Assembly: GCA_000181795.3 (NCBI GenBank)
Contig: CM012954.1
Coordinates: forward strand, 573,654 to 637,653
Reading direction: 5' to 3'
DNA: 64,000 nt
From: Trichinella spiralis
Lineage: Eukaryota; Nematoda; Enoplea; Trichinellida; Trichinellidae
Shown: positions 1 through 13,900 of the stretch, in pieces
Layout: the number at the start of each line of letters is the position of its first letter
Numbering within the stretch: the first letter of the stretch is position 1
Translations under genes and position numbers: made by a program
The notes under the pieces: generated by a model
What the model was told of the DNA's origin: nothing
The model's database searches: none
What the model saw: only the letters and a program-made list of their open reading frames with translations

Positions 1-2965
1 CAGAACGGACATTTTTTTCATGATTCAGTTTATTAATTTAAATTGTTAACTAAAATATTTGAACAAATAAAAATAATGATCGATAATCTATAATATGAAA
101 GCTATCATATACAATCAAAGCATCTCAAATTCAATACAAATAACATTTACTTTAAATAATTGAAAAGATAAATAATTCATTACTTACTGTAATTTTGAAT
201 TCTTGAAAACGAGTCGAAAACATGTGAATATATCTAAAAATAAATTTCATAAAAAAAGTATCAAAGCATAAAATATATGATCAAAAGAATTTATTGTCGT
301 AAAGAACATATATACACCGTAAAGAAAATCGTTTACAGCAAAGAAGGAAACAACCAAGAGCATTTAGAACTGAATGATATTCACAGTAAAGAGAATAATA
401 ATAGAAAAAAACTACATTAATTTCAAACAAACCATTTATTAGTAAAGACATATAAATAGCATGCACAGAAAATCAGTTCCATTATTAGAGAAATAACTTA
501 TATTTTACCCATTGATGATGTTGAAGTGATTCACCACATGATTCCATGACCACAGACCGAGTAACTGGACGGGAATGGAACATTCTGAAAATTTCAGAGA
601 TGCATTATGCAAATGAAAATTCCTATTGGAAAAATAGCCTAATTAATCATTGTAATGATGTTGAAAATATGCATAGCTTATTCTGACATAAATAAAGGCC
701 AATCAATTTCTTGCGAAACGCTCGCTAAAAACTGTACTTCACTTGAGCATCACTAGTGCAAATCAGCAACTTCTCTTGATATTAACAAAAAGCATGTAAT
801 ATATATTAACTGTTAGTCCTATGCTGATTTCAATCATATGACATTCCGTCGATAGATTTCATCCTGTACTGAAGAATGTTATTTTTTATTTAGAAAGTTT
901 TATATTTAGAAATTTAGAAACTTCATGTGCTGTATGATTGAGCAAAGTTTGTTTCATTTGCAAACTGCATGTTGACAAAAAAAGAGTATGCTTGTGAATC
1001 TATTGAGGAAAGCAGAGTAAAATAAATGAAATGGATATCTGATAGCTGATACCATCGTACGACAGCTTAAAAGAGTATATGATGATTATACTATTTGTAA
1101 AATCTGAACAACAACCACAACTGTTATCAAAATCAAAAAACTGACTTCGAAATTAAGTTAAAAACTGCTTAATTAATAATGCGCAAATTAGTAACCAAAA
1201 AAATCGACCACTGCACATTTTGATTAAATGTTTTCTTGTCATTTAATTGAATTCATTAAAATTAACATGCTTTTTTGGAAATAAAAAAATACTATTATTA
1301 TTATAAAGAACATTCTCAACTAGTAAATGCTCACTTTGTTTACAAATATTATCTTATAAGAAAGAAGTTCAGTATGAATTAATTGTCCAAAATTCAAGAA
1401 GTTAAAAATGGCCATGTTTAGCATCGTTTTACAATAAAGGATGCAGATTTGTATACCTGATAGTAGCGTACAGATAGATATTCGTCGTCGACGCTGTGCA
1501 GCACAGATTTTTAAATGTTGACAACTGAATAAAAATTGTTGAGCTGTTGAAGCATCAAATGAGTGTGCAGAAGGCCAACAATCCTAACGCAGCAGTTCAG
1601 TTAGCAAACGTGTAGCGTTCATTATTCACGGACTCTGATGGAACAATGGCCTGATCACTAGAAAGAAAAATATTCAAAAGAAATTCGTACTGAAACTGAA
1701 CGCTATAATTACTAAGTAGTGAACTGCTTTCGGCAAAGTTTAATTGCCATGACATGACACTGAATGTGGTTTTCTAACACGAAAATGGAACGTGACCCGC
1801 GGATATATGGCCTTACATTTGATCCTGCCTGTGCCATGAAGTTAGATTTGAATAATGGGAACTTATCCATGTTATATGGCCCATTGTATAACGCATGTGT
1901 AAATATGACTTCATATTTGCAGAAAATAAACGTTTTTGATGATTGATGAAATTGTAATGTGTTTTGATTTGCTTGATAAATAGCATTATTATGCAGACTT
2001 TCCTGAACAGAAAATATATGCAAAATATTGTTTATATAATACGCAAATATTGACAAAAACAGTTGTGCTTAAATTTAAACATTAATGAGTGTATCAGTAA
2101 AATGAAAATGACGTCAGCTGTCCATTGATATGCATTAAAAGATTTGCCAAATTAATTTCAGTTTATGAAATTCATCTCCAACGTTCACCTACATTGCATC
2201 AAATAATAGTCATTAAATAACTGTTTGATCAAAATATTTACTAGTGTCTTACAGAGTTCAATTTTCGACATTTATTTTACCTTGGCATTGGGTTTCTGAT
2301 AATAGTTTACAACTTTCCGAATAGAACAGTCAATTTGAAAAGGAAGTATATGACTTAAACAGAAATGAACAAAAAGCAATTTACAGCTTTACAACGGATA
2401 AACTTTACAGTTTGTAAAAACCTTGAAATAATTGTCCCAGTTGTTTAAATATGTTCAACTTTAAAAGTTATAAAAATATCAAGCGAATGAAAAATGAGAA
2501 ATAATTTTTCTGTTTACTCTGTTTACAGTTGATATTTTAGCGCGGCGTTAAGATGACTAGAACGTTAAGATTTTAAAAATGTATCGCTGCTTTCCTTTGC
2601 AAGTGACGGGAATAACAGTTGTATATACTGTGTGCATATTCAAAGCTGTCAATTCGATTTTCTAACCAAAGCAGAAGAAAACTTGCATTTATGATATTAA
2701 AGCACCATAAAATCTATATTCCGTTGGCAGGCCATGCTGTTGGAAAATCAGATTATTATAGTACTGATTATTGGGTGAAAAGAAATCGATATTTTTTTTT
2801 GAAGGTTCGCAGTTCTGTTCGCCAGATATAAAAAGATAAGCAAGTTCTCCACAATATTCAGCAACTACATATTTCTTTTAGTAGCTAAATCAACAATGCA
2901 GTCCTTTATTGCTAGTTCTGTATTGATTTTGTCGTCATCGGCTACAAGAGCTCTGATAAAGTGCA

Positions 2966-3190
2966 AGCCCCCCCCCCTCCCCGACATTTCTCTCCTTTCT
3001 CTCCCTCTCTCTCTCTCGCTCTCACTCTCTTTCGCTCTCATTCTCAATATGTGCATGCGTGTGCCTATTTATGTATGCGTGTGTACGCGTATATATACAT
3101 ATGCATATACATATATGTATATATATCTGTCGCTGTCTCTCCGTCTCAGTTTACTTTTCTCTCTTTATTCCCATTCCACTCCTCTCTCCT
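2966..3190. repeat. polypyrimidine and alternating TG/TA simple-sequence tract
   Basis: A run of C, then about 65 nt of CT-rich sequence, then alternating purine-pyrimidine (tgtgtg, tatata, cgcg), then CT-rich again. A 104-codon frame crosses it but is pure low complexity (Ser/Leu/Tyr/Ile) and is not a gene. Confidence 0.85.
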
Positions 3191-6100
3191 TTGAGAAGCA
3201 GGCAACCTAGCTAGTATGTGCAGACTCTGTTTATGCTGTTCCACTTTAGCTGCTGCCAAATCTGAAATAGTTGTCGAGCGTTCAGTTTATCGTTGTTTGT
3301 CTGCGAGCCACTTGTAAAAGATCAAAGAAGCCAAAAAAAAACAAATCTCAACAATCAAATACGATTGATTCATCTCCATATAACTTATTCGTCATTTGAC
3401 GGTAATGAAAGTTTTCATTTATTTTCTTAAAGTGAACAACTGTTTCAATTTGAAAACTTTTTACCTTTCATTTTCTAATTTACTAAGCACTGATGAGTAA
3501 CAAATCATAATGATCACAGTATTTTCGTGTTGAATTTAAGTTTCAGAAATTTCACGCATATAACTTAGCTTTGGCGACGTTTTCACATTTGATTAATTAA
3601 GTAACCACTATAAATTATTAACCTTGAATCATCATACAAATAATGGCTTTGCTTCTGAAACACTTCGCTTAAACAATTTATAAGCAAATGTGTGCGAATC
3701 AATAGAACAACTTTGCTGAAGACGGTAAGTTTTCCGTTCTGTGATGTTTTTTAATTTCAACTGAATTTCCCTTGTTCTCACAGAATAAGTTTCTTCAAGT
3801 GAATAGAAATCAAATTGGTAAGAACTGCTCAAGAAAAGTATTCACTGTAAAGAATGCAAATTAAGTTTCAATTAAATTGATACATATCCACATAACATGT
3901 ATTAATGCAGCAACTGTATGCGTTTGTACATGTAATAAAAAACAGAGTAAGTGACTGAATGTATGAGGAAGTTAAAGTTTGAAAGAAGAACAAAATGACC
4001 AACTGCCGCGTGGAAAAGACAGAAGAGAGGAGATATACCAGTCAGGATAATAAATAGTACACTTCTATCAGCGTAACTTGCACAATGATATTATTTTCTT
4101 GTGGAATTTATTGTTCACTTTTAAACTACATTCAATTATTCAACATTACATTAAGAAAATGCATGCTGTTGACAATGAGCTGCATCTCTTTTAATGGTGA
4201 AATATGTCTCTGCAGTGTAGATCAAAACAAAACAAGCTGTTCGAATCAATAACTTATCAGCTACACAGCCAAATATAAGTGACTGAACAACTAGCTATAA
4301 ACAGAATAATTCTTCGTTATCAGCGACACGGGCTGTGTAAACAACAGAATATTTCAAAATTTATAGGCAAATTTGCAGGCCATTCAATTCAGCTATGCTA
4401 AATCCGCTTGCTAAAATAAGGAACTTAAATAGTGCAGAAGCTTTTTTCCATCCAGTGTAAAAATCCGGAACCGCGCGTTTGTATCAAGCAAGTATACCGA
4501 AAGCATCTTTCCACACTTTAAAATAATTCAATAAATTTCTAAAATGTGCTCAGATGGTGGGCACTGTACGAACTGGCGATTCGCATAGTGCAACCGTAAA
4601 AAGAAGAGAATATTGCTCAATTTTGATTTATTATTTTCATACAAGCGCAATTCCGACTCTTAACGTTTAGAATTAGTTTTATATAAATAGTGTTTTCAAT
4701 ATGGGACGTAAAACATTTTCACTTAAAATCGTTTAACGAGTCCGAGTGCTCTTAAAAATCGATTGCTATTCACACTAAAAATGATAAATCATAGAAATAT
4801 AATTTCAAAAATTATCGACTAAATTTGCCAATTATTCAATGCTGAACTGAAGAAATTCATCAAAGCAAATTTTACTCATATGGATCGTTCCAGTGATACG
4901 ATCGATGGCGGATAAGCGATTGAAAATGCAGAACAGAAAAAATTAAAAACAACATTTCAGTATGCAGATTTAAAATGACATAAATTAAAGTGGAATATTT
5001 GAAACAAAAATACATCCTCCACGTGTAGTTTTAAAGTTCTTTTGTTTCAATTTAATTTAGTTCAACTAAAAGCATGCTATCATCCCGTTCGGTGATCAGA
5101 AATTCATCAAATAAATCTCACGAATAAACTCTCGGATCTCGTTCATTTTTCATTTACCATTATTATTTTAACAACTAACGACAAATTAGACGAAATAGAA
5201 ATGCCAAGTTTTTTTTTCTAAAAATGAAAAGCAGAACTTTTATGGGAGAACGTATAAAAAATGTATTTTTGTTTTTGTTCAGATTTCCATATGTATTATG
5301 TTAGCTGTTGGAAAGAAACGAATTTTGTGTTCTTTTTTTTTCTGCCTTATCAGATTTGATCCGTATCATAAAGTTGAAAGGAAAGTAGAAAATTGAAAGA
5401 ACAACTAACTCATTTGCAATTGAAAAATGCAATAAATTATACACTGAATGCAAGGCGATAATATTGTAAGAAGAATAATTGATCACTCTGTTGAACAGTG
5501 CCACGCTTGTGGTTGTCGTAAATAAATTCAGTGTTGTGCTTGCTAACTACTGAGTAAACAAATTTCAAATTAAGCTTGCTTGAATGCAGTCACATTGCGC
5601 GTGCAATTGTTTTCTGACTGGAAAAGCTCACTAAAATAGTTCCCATTTGAAATGCTCGTTTCAAGACAGGTTCGTTTTCGTTGACACAGGAGCAGTTTGT
5701 TGGAATGGAAAAATTCCATGATCATACATACAGGCAGATATACTGTTTCAAATGAAATTCACTTATTGGAAGAATATACTGCAAGATCACCTGATCGTTG
5801 ATTAGAAATTGCCTTGCACAAAATCTCAAGACATTCAATTTCGTTTCACATAAAATTGTGAATGATGATGCAATGACGCAAGGTGATGCAAATAGGCATT
5901 TCTGCATCTTCTGCAAGCATTCATTGTGCAATTGAAACTGTTCAAACTGAAAAGCTTCTTGAAATTACAATTCCCAATTTTCAGTTCACTCGCACCTTAA
6001 TGACGCAAAATACTGTATTTCAGTAACAATCGACTGACGACAACTGCAAATAGAAATAGATTTCACTTAAAAGCAATCAATATTTTTTCAAAAAATTGCC

Positions 6101-6537
6101 TTCTCAATGGGTGGTAATATGAACAGCAGCTACAATTCCACAATTCTGTAGGTAAAGTTCCTTCTCTCCGTCTTTCTGTTGTTGATGAAAATAGCAAATA
6201 ATTTATTGTTCATTAAAGAAAAAATAACACCTTTCACATTTGCATAAATCTTTTCTTGGCTCAAAATATATTTCCACTTTTATCACAATATGAATATTAT
6301 CACACAAGGCAGAAAAATGAAAACACAGTGTCAAAACAACGGCAAGTGTTTTTGAAATTATTTCACTTGTATGACTTCATCATAGCTATCTAATGATTTC
6401 GAATTAAAAAAAATTAATCAATGCTTTAGATACTATTTGCAAAAGATGAGCTGACAAACACATCTGACGGCTTTCAATTTCCTTTTTAAAGATCATTTTA
6501 TTTATTTCGTTAACACAAGCTCTTCCCTCTCCCGCTT

Positions 6538-6549
6538 CCCCCCCCCCCC
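6538..6549. repeat. poly-C run
   Basis: Twelve consecutive C. Unusual in such AT-rich DNA and a likely place for sequencing length error. Confidence 0.8.
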
Positions 6550-7384
6550 AACTAACTTTAGCAAAAAAGAACAACACATCATCTGTTTTACCATTTACAG
6601 CAATTTTAAAAGCAAAAATAAAATGTCTGTCATCTTTGGAAAAAAATCGACATACGGAAGTTCAGTGGGTGGGCGTTTCAAACAGCTTCTAGTAACGATG
6701 CATAATTTCTAGTTGTTGCAAGTTGGAATTTTTCTGGAAAACTTTAATTAAAATTTAAGGCAGTGCTTAGTCATTATTTCAACATCATTACTTTGGAAAA
6801 TATATACTTTAGCAAAGTGAAATGAATCTAGCATGAATGATTAATGGGAAAAGAGACGGGAAACATTTTCTTGTAGTTTATAATATCAAGATGATGGATT
6901 TTTTTTCTAAAAGTCATGAGAGATTGTCAGTTCACGTGAAATTGTTATTTTGCTCAGTAGAGCTTTACATGGAGGAAAATTATTGCACTTCCACGGAAAA
7001 TGTCGATATGTCGACGTTCGTCGAGTGGTAAGTGCATGTCAGTCTGCAGATGTGATGCCGTTTCAATGAACAAATTAGCCATTGGCTGGCTATTCTCAGT
7101 CTGAAAGTTTCGATTTTGTTTATAAGCAAAAAGGAGAAGCAGGCTGAAAATTTTCAACCATCCCATAATCGATTGTCAAATTGCTATTGCGTAGCTTTAT
7201 TTTCTCAGCTAACTTCAACAGCTTCAATGTAAAAAACTCACGGCATAGAAACGACTGTCGCCAAATATTTGCAAAGTGAAAAATGTTTTTAAAGAACGTT
7301 TTAAAATCTAATAATTCTTTCCTTTCAAATCTACAACACCTTCCGCACTTGGTACTGCTAGCTTTTGTTGGTAAAAAGAAATAT

Positions 7385-7403
7385 GACCGACCGACCGACC
7401 GCC
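7385..7403. repeat. (GACC)n microsatellite
   Basis: Four and a half copies of a GACC tetramer, followed at once by a short GC-rich segment. No gene context. Confidence 0.85.
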
Positions 7404-7536
7404 CGGTCAGACCAGCAAAGACATCATTCATATGAATACTTGTACTACCGTTTTATCTTGCAAATGAAATAGCATCATCATCATCAACGAAAGAATCTAT
7501 TGTCGATTTTCCCTATTCAAACAGTTTCGTCATCTA

Positions 7537-7559
7537 TAATAATAATAATAATAATAATA
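7537..7559. repeat. (ATA)n microsatellite
   Basis: About seven copies of a three-base AT repeat in intergenic DNA. Confidence 0.85.
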
Positions 7560-8305
7560 GTTGAACTGAAAGGTTAAAACTACTAATCTCTTGTTTGCTT
7601 TTCAAAGTGAAAAAGTGCCCTATTGAAATGGATGAAATAATGAAATAACAATGCCTGGTTTCCTTTTTCCGCAAACTGAAACAGATGTGTGCTGAAAAAT
7701 TATGCTTTTATACAACAGTTGTTTCGCTGTCAATTTTCCATTCATCTACAAAAAAAGCTACTGTCGTAAAAAGCGTCACGTCTACCGTCTGAAAAATGGC
7801 TAAGAAACAAATGTAAGCAAATTTATTCTCAGTGAATCATTGTTGAAACAGCTTTATGAGAGAGTTTTTCAAATACGTTGATAAATAATGCATTTTCCCG
7901 ACCAAAAAAGCATCATCAAAGAAATGAACAGCTCGATGACGTCACTGTGACACATTGCATGTTTGTTGGGCAAAGGATTTTTTCAACCGTGAATCGTATA
8001 AAGCTGCTGCAGATTTCGTTGCGAGATGATGCGCAGGCAGCTTGATTAGAACAGACTGCTTGCTGTGAAAAAGATTAGCTGTGTTTTGATGAAACTCTCA
8101 TCCGGTAAAAAGTATAAAATACCCGAAGCCAACAGTGAATCACGAAAAAAACCCTGCCGCATAATAATTGAGTTTCAGAATAACAAGCTCGCTCTTTGAA
8201 CAACAACATTCCGCGAAGCCTACTTACCACAGGTCGATATTTTAAAAAAATTTTATCGTTTATACAGGCTGCGAATATTCCTCGGCGAATATAAAGAACC
8301 AAATC

Positions 8306-9633
8306 ATGACCGGAAAAAGTAATAAAACAAATAACGTCCCTGCTGAAGAAGAGGATGACTTAGCAACCATCCAATTCAAAACTGCCCAAGTGGTGGATGA
8401 GGTAGGTATTTTGGCAAGTGACTTTGGACAAGTGATTATGTAAAATATATTCACTCACAGTTGTTTTAGTCTCTGGAAAGTACGAGAAGAATGCTGGCAA
8501 TGTGCGAAGAGGTAGACATTTCGAATTGGTGTAATTTATAATGGTAATATGAGAAATAACACGTCGAAATCGAATTTCAGAGCAAAGAAGCAGGCATCAA
8601 AACGTTGGTCATGCTGGATGATCAAGGAGGTAAGCTATCTTTCGCTTATAATAATAAATAAACAATACACAATGTGTTTCTTTCTCGCTTAATGGAAAAT
8701 TGTTCTTTCCTTTTCAAATTAATTTCTAATAATAACATGAAACATCGCATATAAATACCAACTGGTCTAATAATGTATTATTGTGAAATAGAAGATTTTG
8801 AAACAAAACAAATAAAAATAATTTTAATTTAACAACAAGCAGTAGTTGAAGAAGCATGTGAAGATAAAATCTATTGTAAATGTTCAACAGTGAAGCCAAG
8901 TTGACCGCCTTATTTTCAGAGCAACTCGAAAGAACTGAACAAGGACTAGATACAATCAATGCAGATATGAAAGAAGCAGAAGAACACCTAAAGGGGATGG
9001 AAAAGTGTTGTGGTTTGTGCATACTGCCCTGCTTCAGGTAAGCACACGTCCATGAGCAAAAAGGTCCAGTTTCCTCCCGTACGCGTTTCAGCTTTTTAAG
9101 GGTGGATGATTTTGAGAAAAATCCCGAATACGCAAACACTTGGAAAAAGGACGATGACGGAGGTGTAATTAGCGATCAGCCGAGGATAACTGTCGGTGAT
9201 TCAGGAGCTGTTGGCGTCAGCGGAGGCTACATAACCAGGTTTGTTCATTTCAGTTCGAAACAAAACAGCTCGTCTGCTGTAAATCTACTTGACATTAATG
9301 AGATCATAAAGTTTTCATGCATGACGCATAAAATAGAAAGCAAATGCAGAAAGTTGTCGCATAATCGTTGCCAGTGTCAGAATTTCTCACACACGTCGAT
9401 CGAATTTGACAATTAGCATATTTAGGATTACGAATGACGCGCGAGAGGATGAAATGGATGAAAACATCCAACAAGTGTCAAACATGGTGGGAAATTTGAG
9501 AAACATGGCCATCGACATGGGTACTGAAATTGGAAACCAGAACAGACAGCTAGATCGCATAGAACAAAAGGTAAGTAACAATGACAACTGACGTTTCTAG
9601 GTTAAATATAAACCTCTGGCGATAAAAGCAAAA

Positions 9634-9670
<37 letters not shown>

Positions 9671-10018
9671 ATTGCAAAATAGAAAATTATTCTTTTCAGA
9701 TTTTCATTTCTTCATTTCATTCAAGAATATATAGATAAACAGAATGTGTGTTTAAAAAAGCAGCTATAAAAATAAAAACGCTCATGTTGCAAAGACAAGT
9801 CATTATTTTCTTTTTATGAAAGCGATTCTTTACAAATCTGTTGTAATGGTTGATTCACTTATTTACACAAACAAACAAACAAACAAACAAACAAAATGAA
9901 TAGCAGCAATATTGTTATTATTACTATTATTCATTATTGATGCTTGTAGGCGCTATCGAATCAAGATCGCATCAGCGCTGCCAATCAAAGAGCAACGAAA
10001 ATCATTTCAAAAGTTTGA
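8306..10018 (+). CDS. ric-4: SNAP-25 (t-SNARE Qb/Qc), RIC-4 type
   Basis: Plasma-membrane SNARE that pairs with syntaxin and synaptobrevin to fuse synaptic vesicles. Coding exons: 8306-8401, 8470-8511, 8581-8629, 8920-9037, 9101-9238, 9426-9570, 9950-10018; 218 residues, close to the family's 205-235. The first SNARE helix (about 24-86) carries the ionic-layer Gln61 and the second (about 149-210) Gln186. Between them lies the membrane-anchoring palmitoylation cluster Cys92, 93, 96, 100 ([10 protein letters not shown]). [17 protein letters not shown] and [13 protein letters not shown] match nematode SNAP-25 almost word for word, and the C-terminal ANQRATK is conserved. The start is the first ATG after a 3' splice site. 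Exon 5 could also begin at 9092, adding three residues in frame. The last intron contains (TA)n and (AAAC)n repeats. Confidence 0.97.
9635..9667. repeat. (TA)n microsatellite in SNAP-25 intron 6
   Basis: About sixteen TA units inside the last intron of SNAP-25 (9571-9949). Confidence 0.9.
9866..9894. repeat. (AAAC)n microsatellite in SNAP-25 intron 6
   Basis: About seven tetramer copies, 55 nt before the acceptor of the last SNAP-25 exon. Confidence 0.85.
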
Positions 10019-10902
10019 AAAAAAACACTGATCGTCATTTACGTGTTTTCCCCCAATGCTAACAATTCCGCTTGCCCAGTTCAACGTTAGATTTTTGTTT
10101 TCTTCCTGATCTCTTCGGAAAAAACTGTGAAAATGAATAAAATCGATGCTCCTTTTGGTCCCCAAAGTTCTGTTGTGCAAGAAACAACAAAATAAAATAA
10201 ACAATCCTCCTTTCCTTAACATTATTACTGTACTGAAGGTTCATTTTTCTCAGAGCTTTTTCTGTCCTTCAATTGTTCAACATCAATCAATATTAGCTCA
10301 TAAAAAACGTTAACAACAACCCTTTCTTTTTCTGTCTCTGACGTTCATTGATTATTGATTTGCTTGCAAGTGTTGAAAAATAAGCAATATTTGAAGCAAA
10401 GACCCTCACCTGGATGAATCTGTCAGTAATTTTTATGAGCTTATTGATTACCAGCACTGGGTTTTCTATATATGCTGATGTTATTATTGAATAAATCAAG
10501 AAATTGGCAAAGCAAAAACATCCTAATACAAAAACACCAGTAAAAATGACAACAATGAAATAATAAACACCGAATAAACGATAATAATAATTAATAAACA
10601 ACACTTACCTTGCACAAAACTTGCAATCGCATTAGCCCATTAATAATCGTCATTCGCCAGAGAGCATCATAACACGCTTAATCGACATTAAAGCCACTAC
10701 AACAACAATTCAGAAAACAATTGTTCATGCTGACACAGCAAACAACGTGCAGAACAAAGAAAATAAAAATAACAAATGCATCAAACTACAAAATGCTTTG
10801 TGAAACAAACCAAATAGACGCGTTATGTATCTAGTGTTTATTTCTTCCGCTAACAGTAAAAACATTTTACAAAGAACACCATATGCAGTATAATTGTTAT
10901 TA
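10019..10902. other. convergent 3' flank of SNAP-25 and stonin
   Basis: No coding exon. An AATAAA at 10191-10196 lies 173 nt past the SNAP-25 stop. On the minus strand an AATAAA (10842 down to 10837) lies about 60 nt past the stonin stop. These are the likely poly(A) signals of the two convergent genes; the remainder is AT-rich. Confidence 0.6.
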
Positions 10903-13900
10903 TCAATAGCCATATCCAGTCATGTTAATTTGAACTACAGGAAAATGATCTTGTCGACTTTTCGGTTCATCATCGCTGGATGATTCATCGTCAGCAACAG
11001 CTCCAGAGCTCTGTTTACTCAGGCCCATTTCCTCTGGCGTAAAATTTATGCGATAACTGAAAATTAACAAGCGACATTTCGTTGATCGTTCAAAAGTAAT
11101 TTTATTAACAACCACAGAATAAATATACCCTTCGTGCACTTCTTTCGCTACATCTGCATCAATATCGGGCTTATGAGTAGTTGGTGCATTTTGCAAACTC
11201 TTTTCCGGTTCAACAACCGTTGGGTCGACGACTGCATCCATGTCCAATTCCGTAGTTTCTACGTAATCAATGTCCACCTAAAAAAGCATAAACTAAGTTG
11301 ACCACTTTGCCATACACTCGTATTGTGCCCTATGCCCATACCGTGTACGTGTACTTGGAAAGGTAACGAACCCATTTTTCAATGTGTTCTGGATCGTCGT
11401 GCTGATCCACCGCTACAGAGCGAACGACGGTATTGCTAACGGTCGCAATTGGCATAGTGAATTCCACATCACACGTCGGTAAAAATGCTTCAGGAATCAT
11501 ATCAAATGAAGTCAACTGAAAACAGCAGCGAAGAAGGTGCGTTTTGTAGGCTCCTGAAAAGCCACCGCGTATTTTGGTTGTATACAGTCAAACATGCAAA
11601 TGTTCACTGACTTACCGTGATGTTTTTCGGGAAGCCTGGGGATGCGCCAAACCAGTGATCTGTACACGTGTTCGTATTTTGCATCACCGATAGCGACTTC
11701 CATGATACTCGACTCCAGCTGTTGCACTATTCCAATTAGTCGATCTTTGATATTCTGAAAAATTATTACTGTATAAACGAGAAAGTTTTCATTCAACAAT
11801 AATTAATTTTCATCTCACTTACTCAAAACCATTCCATTCATTCTGAAAAGAATTGACTGAAATGCTTCACAAACTTAAATTTCAACTCTGATGAATGAAA
11901 TTTTTATCCACTTATAGAGCTTTAATTACGAAAAAAAACTTTCTCCATAACTATAATATTCCTCAGTCCTATTTTAGTAAATTGAAGTCAAACGATTCTT
12001 GAAGAACACTACTAGAGAGCATTGGACGTATGATAAAAAATAGCGTCACGGCACATCTAAGACCGACTGCTTATATTATACTTCACGTTAAGATTAGATC
12101 GGAAGAGGAACAAATGGAAGCTCAGAATAAAGAGCACTCACTCAATGACTTAGCAGTGGAAAAGAAAAAGAAAAATAAAAAGAACTATGTGCATAAATTA
12201 ATTATTATTTCAAAAAATTGCCGTCATTCTGAATTGCACATCACCTTCACTTTGCCAGGTCGACGAAGTTTCGCATGCACAGACCCATAGCCCCAGTAGC
12301 GTTCCTCACGAAACAAATATATCCAAGCTTCCGGTATTGGAAAACGAATCTGAATATCTTCACATGGTACTTGTCGTGCTTTGCGACTTCTGAAACCTGT
12401 GACTAAGCATTCGATACGAATTTCGATCTGAAAATTAATTAATTTTTCACAATCCAAGGAAACCAAATCGAAACAACCAACCTTAGATCCAACAATTTTC
12501 ATCGTAGCTCCAATACGCAACGGCAATTCGCGGTACCTCGGTGGTCGAACGCGAAAACGAAAAACTTCGAAAAAGCAAGCGTCCAATGGTTGCAAGCGTA
12601 TCACATGTTCTCGTTCGTAGGTATCCTTGTCAACACATTCGTGCAGTTCGCACTGTTCTAAACGAATCCAACGATCGGTGTGCATCGGCATGATGTCCTT
12701 CCGACGAACCACCTCGAGCCCTTCGCGACGTCGATCATTCAAGCCAATCTCCACCCAAGGCATACCGCTGACAAAGGCAAGACAAAAAATCCGAACGCGT
12801 GCTTTTTGACCGCTGACCAGTCCCGTGCGATCAACATGGGCCTTGTATTCATCATAGCAGTGTACTTGCACTTCGTCTTGTTTGTAATGGACTGCTTGTA
12901 CACGCTTTTCAGGCAGAGAAAACAAACAGTCCTCAACTTGGTTGACGAACGATCTCAAATCGGTGATGTCCAAGCTGGCAAATTTCATCAAATGTACACT
13001 CTGAGCAGAATGCTCCAGTGGCATGCCCAGCTTGCTGAACTGACCTTCCACTAAACGTGGAATCTGACCCGGTCTCAAACCGACCCGCTCTTTGTAAATG
13101 ACGTGCTGAAGCTTGGTAGCATGAATTTTGCCAAAAGCGTCGAACTGCTGCAACAAAATTTCCGTAAGACAATAGGTCGGCTGCAAAACGAACTCTTGAA
13201 ACGGAGCCGCATCGTCACGACCATGAAACACCTGAATCCGCTTGTTTTCCACCAAACGAACGAACACGGATTTCCAACAACGCTCGCCGACAAGTTTCTT
13301 CTTTATAGGGAAACGAATCATCAACTGCCATCCATCTTGACAGCGCTTCTCTTGAAATGGCAAAATTGGTTCCGAATCGTCTTCGTCAAAAAGTGGTGAC
13401 GACGAGCCACTTTCATCAAGCTCGGCCACTTCACCATATTGCTGCTGCTGCTGGTTGGAAGTGCACGGCTCAGCTTTTTTGTCCGCTTGCAGGGCACGAC
13501 GACAGTGCGCATCTGCATCCCTTTTGGCAGCCTCGATCAACGCTTCAGCATCTTGAACCTCGAATGGGTCCGAAGCGAACGACGCTGCAAAACCATCATC
13601 AACGGGTTGCGCAGAAAATGGATCAGTCGTTAATTGCTTGTTCTGTGATGAAGCAACTTGACTGAAGAAGCCAGATTCAGAAAGCGGAAGTTGTCCAAAA
13701 GTATTAAAAGACGTCCACTTGTACAGACCCGGAGCAGCTGGTGAAAAAGCTGGCTGTGCGGTTTGCACGTTTTCGTTTGTCATATCATTGTTGTTGGTGA
13801 AATCAACATCCGGTTTCAGTTCTGATGATACAGTTTCAGTATTTTCAGGTGGTAATTGATCACTGGTCTTAACAAACGATGACGGTGGCAACTCTGCGTA

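Larger units (their letters stand above)
1..8267. other. AT-rich intergenic DNA, no gene seen
   Basis: I see no coding exon, RNA gene or mobile element here. Open frames are short, low in complexity and lack splice partners. Apart from the microsatellites listed separately, the sequence is unstructured A+T-rich DNA. The last part should hold the SNAP-25 promoter and 5' UTR: a good 3' splice site (ttatacag) ends near 8268, 37 nt before the SNAP-25 start codon, so an upstream noncoding exon or a spliced leader is expected. Confidence 0.6.

Noticed and set aside
2896-3210. 104-codon frame on the + strand
   Set aside because: It translates a CT-rich and TG/TA simple-sequence tract; composition is pure Ser/Leu/Tyr/Ile repeats with no splice context.
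4238-4256. tRNA B-box-like gttcgaatc
   Set aside because: No paired T stem, A box or acceptor stem around it; no tRNA could be folded by eye.
10293-10604. 103-codon minus-strand frame
   Set aside because: Hydrophobic low-complexity translation of AT-rich DNA between two convergent 3' ends.
12627-13665. several + strand frames opposite stonin exon 2
   Set aside because: Shadows; the minus strand encodes the stonin homology domains.
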